Source: DATARH01 sp963773625
GTDB taxonomy: Bacteria; Pseudomonadota; Alphaproteobacteria; ATCC43930; CGMCC-115725
Direction: 5' to 3'
Length of the DNA stretch: 64,000 nucleotides
Assembly (NCBI GenBank): GCA_963773625.1
Contig: CAVZCJ010000023.1
Coordinates: 1-64,000, forward strand
Part shown: one piece after another, positions 21,975 through 31,741 of the stretch
Position numbering within the stretch: position 1 is the first letter of the stretch
Layout: the number at the start of each line of letters is the position of its first letter
Notes under the pieces: generated by a model
Told to the model about the DNA's origin: nothing
Databases searched by the model: none
Seen by the model: only the letters and a program-made list of their open reading frames with translations
Translations under genes and position numbers: made by a program

Positions 21975-22057
21975 CGGCGATCCCCCAAGGCTCGGTGAGC
22001 ATAGCGGATCGCTGGCGGCGGGGCAGCGCGCTATGATCGCCGCCGCACGGAGGGGAC

Positions 22058-23051
22058 ATGACGGGCCGTTGCCGCATCTTTGCCATCGCGTTCGCCGCGC
22101 TCGCGCCGCTGCTATGGGCTGGCGCCGCGCTGGCGCAGGCGAGCTTCGATTGCGCCAAGGCGGCGACCGTCGCCGAGAAGGCGATCTGCGCAGATCCCAG
22201 CGCTCGCCGCCGCGGATGTGGCGATGGGCCAGGTCTTTGCGGCGCTGTTGAAGAAGTTGGCGCCGGCACAACAGGCGGCGCTCAAAGCCGACCAGAAGAG
22301 CTGGCTCACCGGCCGCGACGGCGGCTGCTTCGAGAAGAAGGACGCCGAGCTGACGCAATGCCTGCTGGCTGCGACGCGAGGCGCGACAGTATTTCCTCGC
22401 CGGCGAGGGGGACAACGGCCCGGCCGGCGCGCCGCCGCTGTTGCCCGCCTATCTATGCCGAAGTCGAAAAAGGGCGCCTACGACATCACCATTGCCTTAT
22501 CCGCAATTCGCCAGACCCGCCGCGCCGAAATTCAACGCGGCGGCGCATGACGCGGTGTTCGGCAAGAACACGGTGGCGGAATACCGCCGGAACGGGCCGA
22601 ACCCGATCAACGGCAGCAGCAATTCCTATCAGGTGAGCTACGAGACCACCTGGCTCGGCCCGCAGCTGGTGTCGGTGACCTTCCAGTTCGGCGAGTATTC
22701 CGGCGGCGCGCATCCGAACAACTGGCGCGCTCGGCGATGTTGTGGAACCCGGCGACCGATACGGCGGTCGCGCTCGGCGGATTTCCTCGCCGACCCGGCC
22801 AAGGCGGTGCCCGCCATCTCCGCGTTGTGCAAGGCGCAGGCGGAGAAGGACGATTGGGGCCTCTTCGACAACCCCGATTTCGACGCGGTGGTGAAGGACA
22901 CAAGGACTGGGCCATCGACAAGGACGGGGTGACGATCATGTTCGACCCGTATTCGGTGACGCCCTATGTCGCCGGGCCGCACGATTGCCGGCTGACCTAT
23001 GCCGAATTCAAGGATTGGTTGAAACCGGGCGGCCCGCTGCCGCCGAAGTGA
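22058..23051 (+). CDS. Exported LprI-like/DUF3298 protein, frameshifted
   Basis: About 325 residues. A signal peptide (IFAIAFAALAPLLWAGAALAQA) is followed by a LprI/DUF1311-like Cys module: FDCAKAATVAEKAICADP, QQAALKADQKSWLTGRDGGC and ELTQCLLAATR. A DUF4163/DUF3298-like C-terminal domain follows with YPQFARP, NSYQVSYETTWLGPQLVSVTFQ, FGEYSGGAHPNN and WAIDKDGVTIMFDPYSVTPYVAGP. Around eight single-base shifts occur between 22200 and 22915. It probably acts in the periplasm; related proteins bind lysozyme or peptidoglycan, but no activity can be assigned. It ends 13 bp before the SDR gene. Confidence 0.75.
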
Positions 23052-23064
23052 GGGAGTGAGACGA

Positions 23065-23858
23065 ATGGCCGATTTCTCGGGCAAGACAGTGTTGGTCACG
23101 GGCGGCGGCAGCGGCATCGGCGCCGCGACCTGCCGGCAATTCGCCGCGTCGGGCGCCAATGTCCACGTCATCGACCGCGACGGAGCTGGCGGCGGAGAAG
23201 GTCGCGGCCGAGATCGGCCACAACGCCAAGGCCGCCGGCCATGCGCTCGACGTCGCCGACGGCGCGGGCTTCGCCAAACTGGCCGAGCGAGATCGCCGCC
23301 GCGTCGGGCGGCATCGACGTGCTGGTCAATTGCGCCGGAACGATCACCCAGAAGACACTGGCGACGATGACCGCGGCCGAATGGGACCGGGTGATCGACG
23401 TCAATCTCGGCGGCACCTTCAACGGCATCCATGCGGTGATTGCCGCACATGCAGGACACAGGGCGGCGGCGCGATCGTCAACATCGCCTCGGTCGCCGGG
23501 CGGCGGATTTCGTTCGGCGGCGGCGCCAATTATTCGGCGTCGAAGGCCGGGAGTGCTCGGCCTCACCCGGCACGCCGCCTACGAGCTGGCGCCGGACCAC
23601 ATCCGGGTCAACGCGGTATGCCCCGGCCCGACCGCGACCCCGTTTTCCGGAAAGGCGCCGACCCCCGAGCAGAAGGCGCAGCGGGCGAAGAAAATCCCGC
23701 TCGGCCGCATGGTCGAGCCCGAGGACATCGCCGACGCGGTGCTGTTCCTGGCCGGCGACGGCGCGAAAATGGTCACCGGCATCGCGCTCGACGTCGACGG
23801 CGGCGTGCTGATCTCGAACGACATCCCGTACGAAGAATATTTCGCCAAGATGAAGTGA
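23065..23858 (+). CDS. SDR family NAD(P)-dependent oxidoreductase, frameshifted
   Basis: A classical short-chain dehydrogenase of about 262 residues. TGGGSGIGAATCRQFA is the cofactor loop, LVNCAGTITQK the NAG-type strand, Ser in IVNIASVAG, and Tyr-Lys in NYSASKAG. The C-terminal VNAVCPGPTATPFSGKAP and VTGIALDVDGGVLISN are typical. Five shifts are needed (near 23182, 23289, 23447, 23463 and 23553). GGGAGTGAG precedes ATG 23065. It probably oxidises a secondary alcohol. Confidence 0.84.
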
Positions 23859-24220
23859 CGCCGGCGGCGACATTCCGCCGATCGGCAGAGCCGCGGTTGG
23901 GCCGGTTGCGTTAGCCGCCTCGTGGCTTCGGTCTCGCTGTTCCGACGCGGATTTCTGCCGGACGCGTGCGCCTCAACTTATTGCGAATGCTTGAGGATTC
24001 GTCGATTTTGAGGTTCCGAAAACAGCAAGTTAACAGCGGAGAAACAGCGCGATAACAGCGGCCAAACCAGCAAGAAAGCAGCGCTCGGAACGCGCGCCTT
24101 GGGTGTTTACGCGTGCAGTTGCCGGGCTCTCGTTAGCATGCTTGTTCATATAACACGATATTGCTATTTTGTCAAGAACATAATAGGAACTATCGCATGA
24201 TGGCCGGCCAGCAAGGGCGA
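23859..24220. other. Convergent intergenic region with repeats and an AT-rich block
   Basis: These 362 bases lie between the stops of the SDR gene (+) and otnC (-). They contain a phased repeat array (24021-24086) and a clearly AT-rich block (about 24138-24200, with CATATAACACGATATTGC and TGTCAAGAACATAATAGG) that stands out from the GC-rich surroundings. No open frame or RNA gene is convincing. Confidence 0.6.
24021..24086. repeat. Six 11-bp-phased AACAGC-type repeats
   Basis: AACAGC starts at 24021, 24032, 24043 and 24054, exactly 11 bases apart. Two variants continue the phase (AACCAGC from 24065, AAGCAGC from 24076). The 5-base spacers between copies differ. The spacing is about one helical turn, so all copies face the same side of the DNA, as in protein-binding arrays. 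Confidence 0.7.
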
Positions 24221-24841
24221 TCAGCCGAGAAGTTCAGCCACTTGTTCCGGTGTCAGGAAGCGCGTCTTGGCGCCGCGCAGCAGCAGATAGAGCTTGGCGG
24301 TCTCTTCCAACTCCTCGACCGCGTTGACCGCGGCGTCGAGGCTCGATCCCGCGACGACCGGCCCGTGATTGGCGAGCAGCACCGCATGATGCTTCGAGGC
24401 GAAGCCGCGCACCGCCTCGGCCAGCGCCATGTCGCCGGGCTTGTAATAGGGCACCAGCGGAAGCCGCCCGACCCGCATCACGTAATAGGCGGTGATCGGC
24501 GGCAGCACGTCGTGCGGGTCGACCTCCGCCAGGCACGAGACCGCGACCGAATGGGTCGAGTGCAGATGCACCACCGCGCCGGTGTCGTTGCGCTCCTCAT
24601 ACATCACCCGATGCAGAAAGCTCTCCTTGGTCGGCGCGTCGCCGCCGACGAGTTTCCCGGAGTCGTCGAGCTTGGACAGCCGCGCCGGGTCGAGCCGGCC
24701 GAGCGAGGCGTTGGTCGGGGTCATCAGCCAGCCGCCCTCGACCCGCACGCTGATATTGCCCGACGAGCCGGCGGTCAGGCCGCGCTCGAAGATCGAGGCG
24801 CCGAGCGTGCAGATCGCTTCGCGCGCCTTGGCGTCGCTCAT
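24221..24841 (-). CDS. otnC: Class II aldolase, probable 3-oxo-tetronate 4-phosphate decarboxylase
   Basis: An intact 206-residue zinc class II aldolase/adducin-fold enzyme. Landmarks are GLTAGSSGNISVRV and MTPTNASLGRLDP at the N-terminus, the zinc ligands in VVHLHSTHSVAVSCL and the third His in LLANHGPVVAG. In the otn pathway it decarboxylates 3-oxo-tetronate 4-phosphate to dihydroxyacetone phosphate. The assignment leans on the neighbour: the ATG overlaps the TGA of otnK by 4 bases, so the two are coupled. L-fuculose- or ribulose-phosphate aldolase would be the alternative. Confidence 0.82.
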   Translation of the reverse strand: MSDAKAREAICTLGASIFERGLTAGSSGNISVRVEGGWLMTPTNASLGRLDPARLSKLDDSGKLVGGDAPTKESFLHRVMYEERNDTGAVVHLHSTHSVAVSCLAEVDPHDVLPPITAYYVMRVGRLPLVPYYKPGDMALAEAVRGFASKHHAVLLANHGPVVAGSSLDAAVNAVEELEETAKLYLLLRGAKTRFLTPEQVAELLG

Positions 24842-26120
24842 GCCGTGGCCTCCTCCAACGCGGTGAAGGCGCGCGAGAAGAAGTCGGGCGCGCCGAAATT
24901 GCCGGATTTGAGCGCCAGCGCCAGCGGCGGGTCGCCAAGGCTCACCGTCCACGGCACGCCGGGGTCGATCTGCCGGCCGATCCGGAGGCCGGTGACGCCG
25001 AGCGCCTGAACCACGGCGCCCGCGGTCTCGCCGCCGGCGACGACCAGCCGCCGCACGCCGCGCGCGACGAGGCCCTTGGCGATCTCGGCCATGACTTTCT
25101 CGACCAGCGCGCCGGCGCGCTCGCGGCCCAGCTTTGCCTGCACGGCCGCGACCTCGTCGGGCGGCGCGGTCGCGGCGAAGACGATCGGCTGGTCGCTCAG
25201 CCTGTCGCCGGCCCAGGCCAGCGCCGCGGCGGCGACGTCGCGTCCGGCTGCGGCCGCGAGCGGATCGATCGCGAAGACCGGCGCGCGCTCGCGTCATGTG
25301 CGCGACCTGCGCCAGCGTGGCCTGCGAGCACGAGCCGGAGAGCACCGCCGCCTTGCCCGCCGATCTTCGGCAAGGACGTCGGCCCCGCCGCCGTCGCCGA
25401 TGAGGCCGGCGTGGCGGAAATTCGCCGGCAGGCCGAGCGCGATCCCCGAGCCGCCGCCGATCAGCGCGAAATCCGCCGCCGCCTCGCCGATCGCTTCGAG
25501 ATCGCGGTCGGCGACCACGTCCACGATCGCATGGCGGTGCCCGTCCGCCTTCAGCGGGCGAAGGCCGCGGCAATGGCGGCCGGGCCCTCGGCAACCGTCG
25601 CGTGCTGGACGAGCCCGACCTTGCCCTTTGACTGGCGCTGCAGCACCCGCACCAGCGAGGGGTCGCGCATCGGCGTCAGCGGGTGGTCCTTCATCCCCGA
25701 CTCCGAGAGCAGCACGTCGCCGACGAAGAGATAGCCCTTGAAGATCGCGCGGCCGAGCGTCGGGAAGGCCGGGCAATGCAGGGTGAAATCCGCGCCGAGC
25801 GCGTCGAGCAAGGCCTCGGAAACCGGGCCGATATTGCCCGCGTCGGTCGAGTCGAAGGTCGAGCAGTATTTGAACAGGATCTGCCGCGCGCCGGCATTCT
25901 TCAGCCAGGCCAGCGCCTTGAGGCTCATCGCCACCGCCTCGCCGGCGGGGATCGTGCGGCTTTTCAGCGCGACGACCACCGCCTCGGCGTCGGGCACGGC
26001 GGTATTCGCGCTCGGCACGTCGATCAGCTGCACGGTCTTCATGCCGCGCCGCACCAGCGTGTTGCAGAGATCGGTCGCGCCGGTGAAATCGTCGGCGATC
26101 GCGCCCAGCACCACGCCCAT
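24838..26120 (-). CDS. otnK: 3-oxo-tetronate kinase (DUF1537 family), frameshifted
   Basis: A four-carbon acid sugar kinase of about 425 residues. The N-terminal domain is clear: LGAIADDFTGATDLCNTLVRRGM, ILFKYCSTFDSTDAGNIGPVSEAL and the substrate-loop CPAFPTLGRAIFKGYLFVGDVLLSESGM. A -1 change near 25560 (after AAFAR) continues as LKADGHRHAIVDVVADRDLEA. More shifts follow around 25365 and 25300. The C-terminal nucleotide domain is VVAGGETAGAVVQALGV and VPWTVSLGDPPLALALKSGNFG. It phosphorylates 3-oxo-tetronate at C4 for the downstream aldolase. Confidence 0.83.
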
Positions 26121-26189
26121 GCCACCCTCCGACCCTGCGCCGGCGAGAGTAGCCGCCCGCTGCCCGCGCCGCAAACGGGGTGGATTTTC

Positions 26190-27710
26190 TCAATGGATGC
26201 CGGAGAAGGTCACTTTCGTCTGGCAGAACCCCGGCATATTCGGCAGCGGTGACTCGGAATGCGACGTCACCTGCCCGTCGTAGTAATAGGGCCGCACGTC
26301 GGCGGGCAATTTGCATCCCGCGAAGGCGAAATAGAGAACCGCCGGCTCGGAGCGGATGGCGCTGGTCGCGATGTAGCCGATCAGGGCGCGCTCGGCGGTG
26401 TGAAACCCGTTCTTCCACAGATGGGCCTTGGGCAGGCGCGGGGTGAAGTCGGGCAGGGTTACCTCGTCCCAGACCTCGCCGTAGCGCGGGTCGACCATGT
26501 GCTTGAGCCAGAACTCGTTGGTTTTCGGGATGTAGGAGAGCAGGCCTGGGTTGCCGATCCCAAAGGTCAGCGCGGCCTGGTCGAGCTCGGCGGCCATCCA
26601 CCAGGTGCTGGTGCGGTCGATATCGTCGGGCGCGGGCTTGCAGGTTGGCTGCGTTGCCCACGAGCCGGTGGCCGGCAGGAACGCGCGCGAGAGAATGCCC
26701 GGCGCCTTTTCGCGGGCAAAATTCACGAGACCCGGGTCCTTGAGCACGCGGCCGATGAAATGGAGCATCCAGTAGGTCTTGATCGTGTGGCCGAAATCGG
26801 TGTCGGCGCGGGCGAACACGCAATCGCCGGGCTTGGCTTTCGGGTCGAGCAGCCCGAGAAACATCGTCGAGCCGGGATCGTAAAACCGGGTACGGATGAT
26901 CTGGGCGATCTGCGCCAGCTCGCCACGCCAGCGCTTCTGCTCGGGCTGCGGCAAAAACGGGGTGAGCAGCAGCATATAGGCGTTGGCCTGATCGAGCTGG
27001 GAGACCAGCTCGGTCCGATCGGCTTCCCAGCCCTTCAGCGCCTGGCGGTAAAGACCCAAGCTTCGGATCGAAATAATGCTGCCGGATATAGCTCTCGACG
27101 CGCAGCATCGGCTGCAGCAGGTCCGGATCGCGGGTCAGGTAGTAGTAGAAGGACAGCCCGACCAAGGAATAGGCGAGGTCCTGGCTGGTCTGATCGTCCG
27201 GATCGATCGACGGGCTTGCCGCCCGCCCAATAGGAGATGACGTCGCCGGTGTCCTTGTTCACCGCGTTGTCGAGGATGTAGCGGACGCCGGCACGTGCCC
27301 AGCCGAGGTATTTCGGGTCGCCGGTCAGGTGATAGGCGACGCCGTAGAGATAGACTTGCCGCGAGATCATCCGCACGTACTGGCGGCCGACCGCGCTGCG
27401 GATCCAATCGGGGGCGGCGAGGAATTCCGGGCACGGCGCCTGCGGATTGGTCAGCGACCCATCGTTGCAGCGAAACGTCGGGAAATTTCCCACCGGGTCG
27501 CCCAGCGCCACCGGTGTTTCCCAGAACGGCAGGACGTCACGCCTCAGTTGCTGCACCCAGTCCGCGGCGGGCGGCAGGCCGGCGACGGAGGCGTTGTTGT
27601 CGCGCGTCTGCGCCGCGGCCGGCGAGGTGACCACCACCATCGCCGCCAATAGCAGCGCCGCCAGGCGCCAGGCTGGCTTCGCGCGGCGAGTTAGGCGCTT
27701 CGGTATGCAT
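26190..27710 (-). CDS. Exported AGE-like (alpha/alpha)6-barrel protein, frameshifted
   Basis: A protein of about 500 residues. A +1 right after ATG 27710 gives the signal peptide IPKRLTRRAKPAWRLAALLL ending in SPAAAQ. The body resembles N-acylglucosamine 2-epimerase-fold proteins: WVQQLRRDVLPFWETPVALG, YVRMISRQVYLYGVAYHLTG, YLGWARAGVRYIL, then after shifts near 27215 and 27060 GLYRQALKGWEADRTE, TDFGHTIKTYWMLHFIGR and WMAAELDQAALTFGIG. Repeated helical pairs and conserved His fit that barrel, but it could be a lyase or glycosidase of the same fold. It lies between otnK and an amidohydrolase. No function is assigned. Confidence 0.65.
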
Positions 27711-27876
27711 TTTCGCGGGAGGCCTATGCGCAAATCAATCTCCGGGGTGAAACGGATTGCCGCGTTGCCGTCAGGGGCGCAAGCTCGCGCTGATTCGTTC
27801 CCAGGTTGGTAAGGGTATCGATCATTTCGCTGCCACACGCAGCCAAACCCAGTCACCATTCTTGCGGAGGAAAAGC

Positions 27877-29358
27877 ATGAGCGGCCACGGCAAGCACACC
27901 CCAGCGGAAATTCGCAGCAAGCTCAACCACCCCATCATCGACGGCGATGGTCACTGGGTCGAATACGATCCGGTGTTCAGCGAGCAGATGCGCAAGGTCG
28001 GGGGCGATCTGGCCGCCGACGGCTTCCTCGCGGCGATGGCGGTGACCCGTGACTCGCTGCTGATGAGCGTCGAGGAGCGCCGCCGCCGCCGCGTTTCGAT
28101 GCCCGGCTTCTGGACCCGGCAGACCGGCAACACTTACGACCGCGCCACGGCGATGCTGCCGCATCTGCTCTACGACCGGTTGGATGAGATCGGCAGCGAT
28201 TTCGCGATCATCTATCCGACGGCGGGGCTGCGGCTGCCGCGCATCAAGGACGATGCGACGCGGCGCGCGGTCATCCGCGCCTACAACATCGTCTCGGCGG
28301 GCTATTTCAAGGATCTCGCCGACCGGATGACCCCGGCGGCGATCATCCCGATGCACACGCCCGACGAGGCAATCGCGGAACTCGACTTCGTCACCAAGGA
28401 GCTCGGCTCCAAGGTCGGCATGTTCGGCAGCGCGATGCCGCGCCAGACCAACTCGATCAAGAAGGGCGAGAACCCCGACGCCGACCGGCTCGGGGTGTGG
28501 TACGAGGTGTTCGGCATCGACAGCATCTACGACTACGATGCGGTCTGGCAGAAATGCGTCGACGTCAAGATCGCGCCGACCTTCCACAGCGCCGGCAGCA
28601 ACCAGGCGCTGCGCAACAGCCCGACCAACTTCACCTACAACCATATCGGCCATTTCGCCGATGCCGGCCATGCCGCGGCCAAGGGCATTTTCCTCGGCGG
28701 CGTGACCCGGCGTTTCCCGCAGCTGCGCTTCGCCTTCCTGGAAGGCGGGGTCGGCTGGGGCGCGCAGCTGTTCGGCGATTTGATGGAGCACTGGGAGCGG
28801 CGCAACATCAAGGCGCTGGAAAACATGAAGCCCGACAAACTCGACCGCAAACTGCTGATGGAGATGGTCGAGAAGTATGGCTACAAGGAGCACGCCGAGG
28901 CGCTCAAGGCGCGCGACGGTTGGCCCGACCCCGAACTGCACATGACCGGCGGCATCGACAATCTCGACGATTTCGCCGCCTGCAAGTTCACCCGCAAAGA
29001 GGATTGGGTCGACCTCTACGTCAAGCCGTACTATTTCGGCTGCGAGGCGGACGACCGGATGAACGCCACGGCGTTCCTCAATCTCAACCCGTTCGACGCA
29101 CAGCTCAACGCGATCTACAGCTCCGACATCGGGCATTTCGACGTGATCGACATGCGCGAGCCGCTGGCCGAAGCCTTCGAGCTGGTCGAGGATGGCGTCA
29201 TCACCGAGAGCAATTTCCGCGACTTCGTGTTCACCAACGCGGTGACCTTATGGGGCACGCAGAACCCCGATTTCTTCAAGGGCACGCGGGTCGAGAAGGA
29301 AGCCGCGGCGGTGTTGAACGCGGCTCGCCAGCCGGTGCTGGCCGACGCCGCGAAGTGA
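27877..29358 (+). CDS. Amidohydrolase-2 family protein
   Basis: An intact 493-residue protein with CGGAGGAAAAGC before ATG 27877. The N-terminal motif is HPIIDGDGHWVEYDP, where D-x-H replaces the usual D-x-H-x-H. Downstream are FAIIYPTAGLRLPRI, IAPTFHSAGSN, FLEGGVGWGAQLFGDLMEHWE and the C-terminal IYSSDIGHFDVIDMREPLAEA, which supplies the last metal Asp. It belongs to the large subgroup found with aromatic catabolism genes. The length is above the ACMSD average (about 340) because of inserts around residues 60-100 and 310-390. A strong terminator follows. Confidence 0.85.
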   Translation: MSGHGKHTPAEIRSKLNHPIIDGDGHWVEYDPVFSEQMRKVGGDLAADGFLAAMAVTRDSLLMSVEERRRRRVSMPGFWTRQTGNTYDRATAMLPHLLYDRLDEIGSDFAIIYPTAGLRLPRIKDDATRRAVIRAYNIVSAGYFKDLADRMTPAAIIPMHTPDEAIAELDFVTKELGSKVGMFGSAMPRQTNSIKKGENPDADRLGVWYEVFGIDSIYDYDAVWQKCVDVKIAPTFHSAGSNQALRNSPTNFTYNHIGHFADAGHAAAKGIFLGGVTRRFPQLRFAFLEGGVGWGAQLFGDLMEHWERRNIKALENMKPDKLDRKLLMEMVEKYGYKEHAEALKARDGWPDPELHMTGGIDNLDDFAACKFTRKEDWVDLYVKPYYFGCEADDRMNATAFLNLNPFDAQLNAIYSSDIGHFDVIDMREPLAEAFELVEDGVITESNFRDFVFTNAVTLWGTQNPDFFKGTRVEKEAAAVLNAARQPVLADAAK

Positions 29359-29396
29359 CCGCCTAGCGGTCATCCCGGTGCAAGCCGGGATCCAGC

Positions 29397-29427
29397 AAAG
29401 GGCGGGTCTTCGGGCCCGCCCTTTTTT
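29397..29427 (+). terminator. Rho-independent terminator
   Basis: GGGCGGG/CCCGCCC stem, TCTTCGGG loop, then six T. It ends the amidohydrolase transcript and reaches the last base of the convergent DHFR-like gene. A REP-like GTCATCCCGG...GCCGGGATCC palindrome lies just upstream (29370-29392). Confidence 0.85.
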
Positions 29428-29978
29428 CATCGAGCAACGCGCTCCCAGGACGACAGGGTGAGGTCAGCGGCGAGCCGGTCCTCGCGGCGGCATCGCATGC
29501 CGGCTCCGAGCAACACCTCTTCAGGTGTATGGGCGGGCACATCGTGGAACACCGGCCGCCCGCCGGGAAGCTCGCCCCGCTCGGAGCGCGACAGGAAGAA
29601 CGCGTCGTAGCCGAGTGCGAGGAACAGCTCGAAGACGTCGGTGCCGCCGACCACGGCGACAATCCCGTCGTCGATCCCGAGCCGGCGAAGCACGTCGGCA
29701 AAGGGCAGGCCGTTCGGGTTCCACTGCCAGGCCAGCGGGTTCGGCCCGGGAGCCAATGCGGCGATCCGTGTCGTGGCGATGAGGCGCCGGCGGCCGGCGG
29801 TCTCGGCGCCCGGCTCGGCTGAGTTGCGCCCATGGATGACGAGCCGCGCCCGCGCCAGCGATGCATGGTAAAAGGCCTGGTCTTCCTCGACGGTCAGCAG
29901 ATCGGTCATCCGGCCGTTCGCGTCGGCGATCATTCCGTCGCGCGAGACGATCGCGTAGCCGAAGACTTGCACCGCCAT
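29427..29978 (-). CDS. Dihydrofolate reductase-like (RibD C-terminal fold) protein
   Basis: An intact 183-residue protein. VQVFGYAIVSRDGMIADANGRM is the typical opening strand-loop, RLVIHGRNSAE lies where the cofactor-binding segment sits, IVAVVGGTDVFELFLAL is the GG(T/S) dinucleotide loop, and FFLSRSERGELPGGRPVF closes the substrate side. The family includes riboflavin-pathway reductases and many NADPH reductases of unknown substrate. It is not a canonical FolA: the invariant Asp/Glu region of FolA is not recognisable. Confidence 0.72.
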   Translation of the reverse strand: MAVQVFGYAIVSRDGMIADANGRMTDLLTVEEDQAFYHASLARARLVIHGRNSAEPGAETAGRRRLIATTRIAALAPGPNPLAWQWNPNGLPFADVLRRLGIDDGIVAVVGGTDVFELFLALGYDAFFLSRSERGELPGGRPVFHDVPAHTPEEVLLGAGMRCRREDRLAADLTLSSWERVAR

Positions 29979-30066
29979 AATCCATACTCCACTGCCAGCC
30001 TACGCCGGTCGCTCAGAACCCAAAGGTGATCCCGGTGGAAGCCGGAATCATCCACGCTGGAAATAG

Positions 30067-30096
30067 AAGGGCGGGTCAATGACCCGCCCTTTTTTC
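30067..30096 (+). terminator. Palindromic hairpin with T-run
   Basis: GGGCGGGTCA and TGACCCGCCC flank a single A and are followed by six T on the plus strand. Both neighbouring genes read on the minus strand, so the T-run faces the opposite way. It may still stop leftward transcripts weakly or protect against antisense transcription. Confidence 0.55.
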
Positions 30097-30123
30097 ATTT
30101 GCGAGAGAGCGAAGCGAGGTCGG

Positions 30124-30753
30124 CTACCGCACCGGCGAGAAGGCCGCGGGGATCAACAGCTTGTTCTCCTGGCGGATCGGCCGCACGCCGCTCTGCGGCG
30201 GCCAGTTGCGGCCGGGCGCGCGCGACGCCGCGCGGACGCGGTCGCGTTCGGCGAGATCCTTATAGGCCCAGATGTGGGTGAATTTGTTGAGCCCGCCGAG
30301 TTCGCTGGTCCAACAGGCAGCCAACGGCGATAGCTCTTCACGCGCCGGAACGGCCTTGGCCCACGCGTCCAGCACCTTCGGCAGGTCGCCCGGCCCATAG
30401 GTGTAGATGCGCATCTCGTAGACATTGCCGGTGCCATAGTCGCGGCTGCCGAGCGGGCGCATGAACGGCGCCGGAATCACGATCTCGGCTTCTTGCGCGA
30501 CGATGAGGTCCTGGCCGCCGGGCAGCGCGTTCCGCTCGGGGTCCGTCGCCAGCGCTTGCCGTACGGCCGCGCGCTGGTTCAGATCGTCATAGGGATAGAC
30601 ATGGATGACCTGATTGAGCGGGCCGAAATCGGTGTGCCAGAAGGCGCCCAACTTGGAGTGCTTAAGCCGTGCGGGGAGCCGCTTGGCATAGCGCTCCTCG
30701 AATTCCGGCACGGTGCCGGTGCGCAGGGTGTAGGTGCGGACTTCGTAAATCAT
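30124..30753 (-). CDS. NIPSNAP family protein
   Basis: An intact 209-residue protein with two ferredoxin-like (ABM-fold) repeats. The first is MIYEVRTYTLRTGTVPEFEERY with the histidine block HTDFGPLNQVIHVYPYDDL. The second is VYEMRIYTYGPGDLPKVLDAW with SELGGLNKFTHIWAYKDLAERD. GGAGG lies 10 bases before ATG 30753. NIPSNAP proteins accompany catabolic and redox genes; the biochemical role is unknown. An upstream in-frame start at 30816 is less likely, having no ribosome site. Confidence 0.82.
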   Translation of the reverse strand: MIYEVRTYTLRTGTVPEFEERYAKRLPARLKHSKLGAFWHTDFGPLNQVIHVYPYDDLNQRAAVRQALATDPERNALPGGQDLIVAQEAEIVIPAPFMRPLGSRDYGTGNVYEMRIYTYGPGDLPKVLDAWAKAVPAREELSPLAACWTSELGGLNKFTHIWAYKDLAERDRVRAASRAPGRNWPPQSGVRPIRQENKLLIPAAFSPVR

Positions 30754-30914
30754 CAGCGCATCCTCCAGATGATAGGGGATCGGCGGGGCGGTATGCCAGC
30801 GAGCCGACAGCAGCATTGCGGGTGAGGCGTCGTCCTTCGGGGGCTTGTCTCCGCCCGCGCGCCGGGGAACAGTAGCGGCCCGCCGTCAAGCCAGCAAACG
30901 CCATGGAGCCGCCA

Positions 30915-31700
30915 ATGCCGAAATTCGCCGCCAATCTCAGCATGATGTTTCAGGAAATTCCCAATTTCCTCGACCGTTTCGATGCTGCGGCGAAAGCCGG
31001 GTTCAAGGGGGTCGAGTTTCTTTTCCCCTACGACTACAAGCCGGAAGAGATCGCCGAGCGGCTCGAGCGCAACAAGCTGACCTTGGCGTTGTTCAACCTG
31101 CCGCCCGGCGACTGGTCGAAGGGCGAGCGCGGGTTCGCGGCGATCCCGGGACGGCAGCAGGCCTTCATGGCGGCGGTCGAGACCGCGATCCCCTACGCCC
31201 GGGCGACCAAGTGCAAGACCATCCACGCGATGGCCGGGCTGTGGCCCGAGGGGCGCGACAAGACCGAGGCGCTGCCGACCTATATCGACAATCTGCGCTG
31301 GGCCGGCGACCGGCTCGCGCGCGAGGGCATCACCGCGATCATCGAGCCGATCAACACCCGCGACATCCCGGGCTACTACCTCAACACCACGGCGCAGGCG
31401 ATGCCGATCATCCAGGCGGTCGACCGGCCCAATGTAAGGCTGCAGCTCGACCTCTATCACGCGCAGATCATGCGCGGCGACCTGGCGCCGACGATCCGCG
31501 AATTGGCCGGCATGTACCCGCACATCCAGATCGCCGGCACGCCCGGCCGGCACGAGCCGGATGTCGGCGAGATCAACTATCCCTACCTCTTCGATCTGCT
31601 CGACGAGATCGGCTATGACGGCTGGATCGGCTGCGAATACCGGCCGAAAGGCGACACCGTCGCCGGGCTGGGCTGGGCGAAGAAGTACGGGATCGGCTGA
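30915..31700 (+). CDS. otnI: 2-oxo-tetronate isomerase / hydroxypyruvate isomerase family
   Basis: An intact TIM barrel of 261 residues. PKFAANLSMMFQEIPNFLDRFDAAAKAGF is the usual Hyi/OtnI opening. GVEFLFPYDY, IHAMAGLWPEGRDK, AIIEPINTRDIPGYYLNTTAQA (catalytic Glu), LDLYHAQIMRGDL (metal Asp/His), HIQIAGTPGRHEPDVGEINY and the second catalytic Glu in IGCEYRPKGDT are all present. With otnC and otnK about 5 kb away on the other strand it would supply the isomerase step of erythronate/threonate catabolism. GGAG before 30915 supports this start over the in-frame 30903. Confidence 0.83.
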   Translation: MPKFAANLSMMFQEIPNFLDRFDAAAKAGFKGVEFLFPYDYKPEEIAERLERNKLTLALFNLPPGDWSKGERGFAAIPGRQQAFMAAVETAIPYARATKCKTIHAMAGLWPEGRDKTEALPTYIDNLRWAGDRLAREGITAIIEPINTRDIPGYYLNTTAQAMPIIQAVDRPNVRLQLDLYHAQIMRGDLAPTIRELAGMYPHIQIAGTPGRHEPDVGEINYPYLFDLLDEIGYDGWIGCEYRPKGDTVAGLGWAKKYGIG

Positions 31701-31741
31701 GCGCGTGCTAATCTGAGTTAACGAACACGGAGGGTCGCGGC

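Noticed and set aside
19699..22269. An 856-residue open frame covering the acyl-CoA dehydrogenase and the transporter
   Set aside because: It only passes through both genes because of frame changes; family-matching sequence is split, and two normal proteins explain it.
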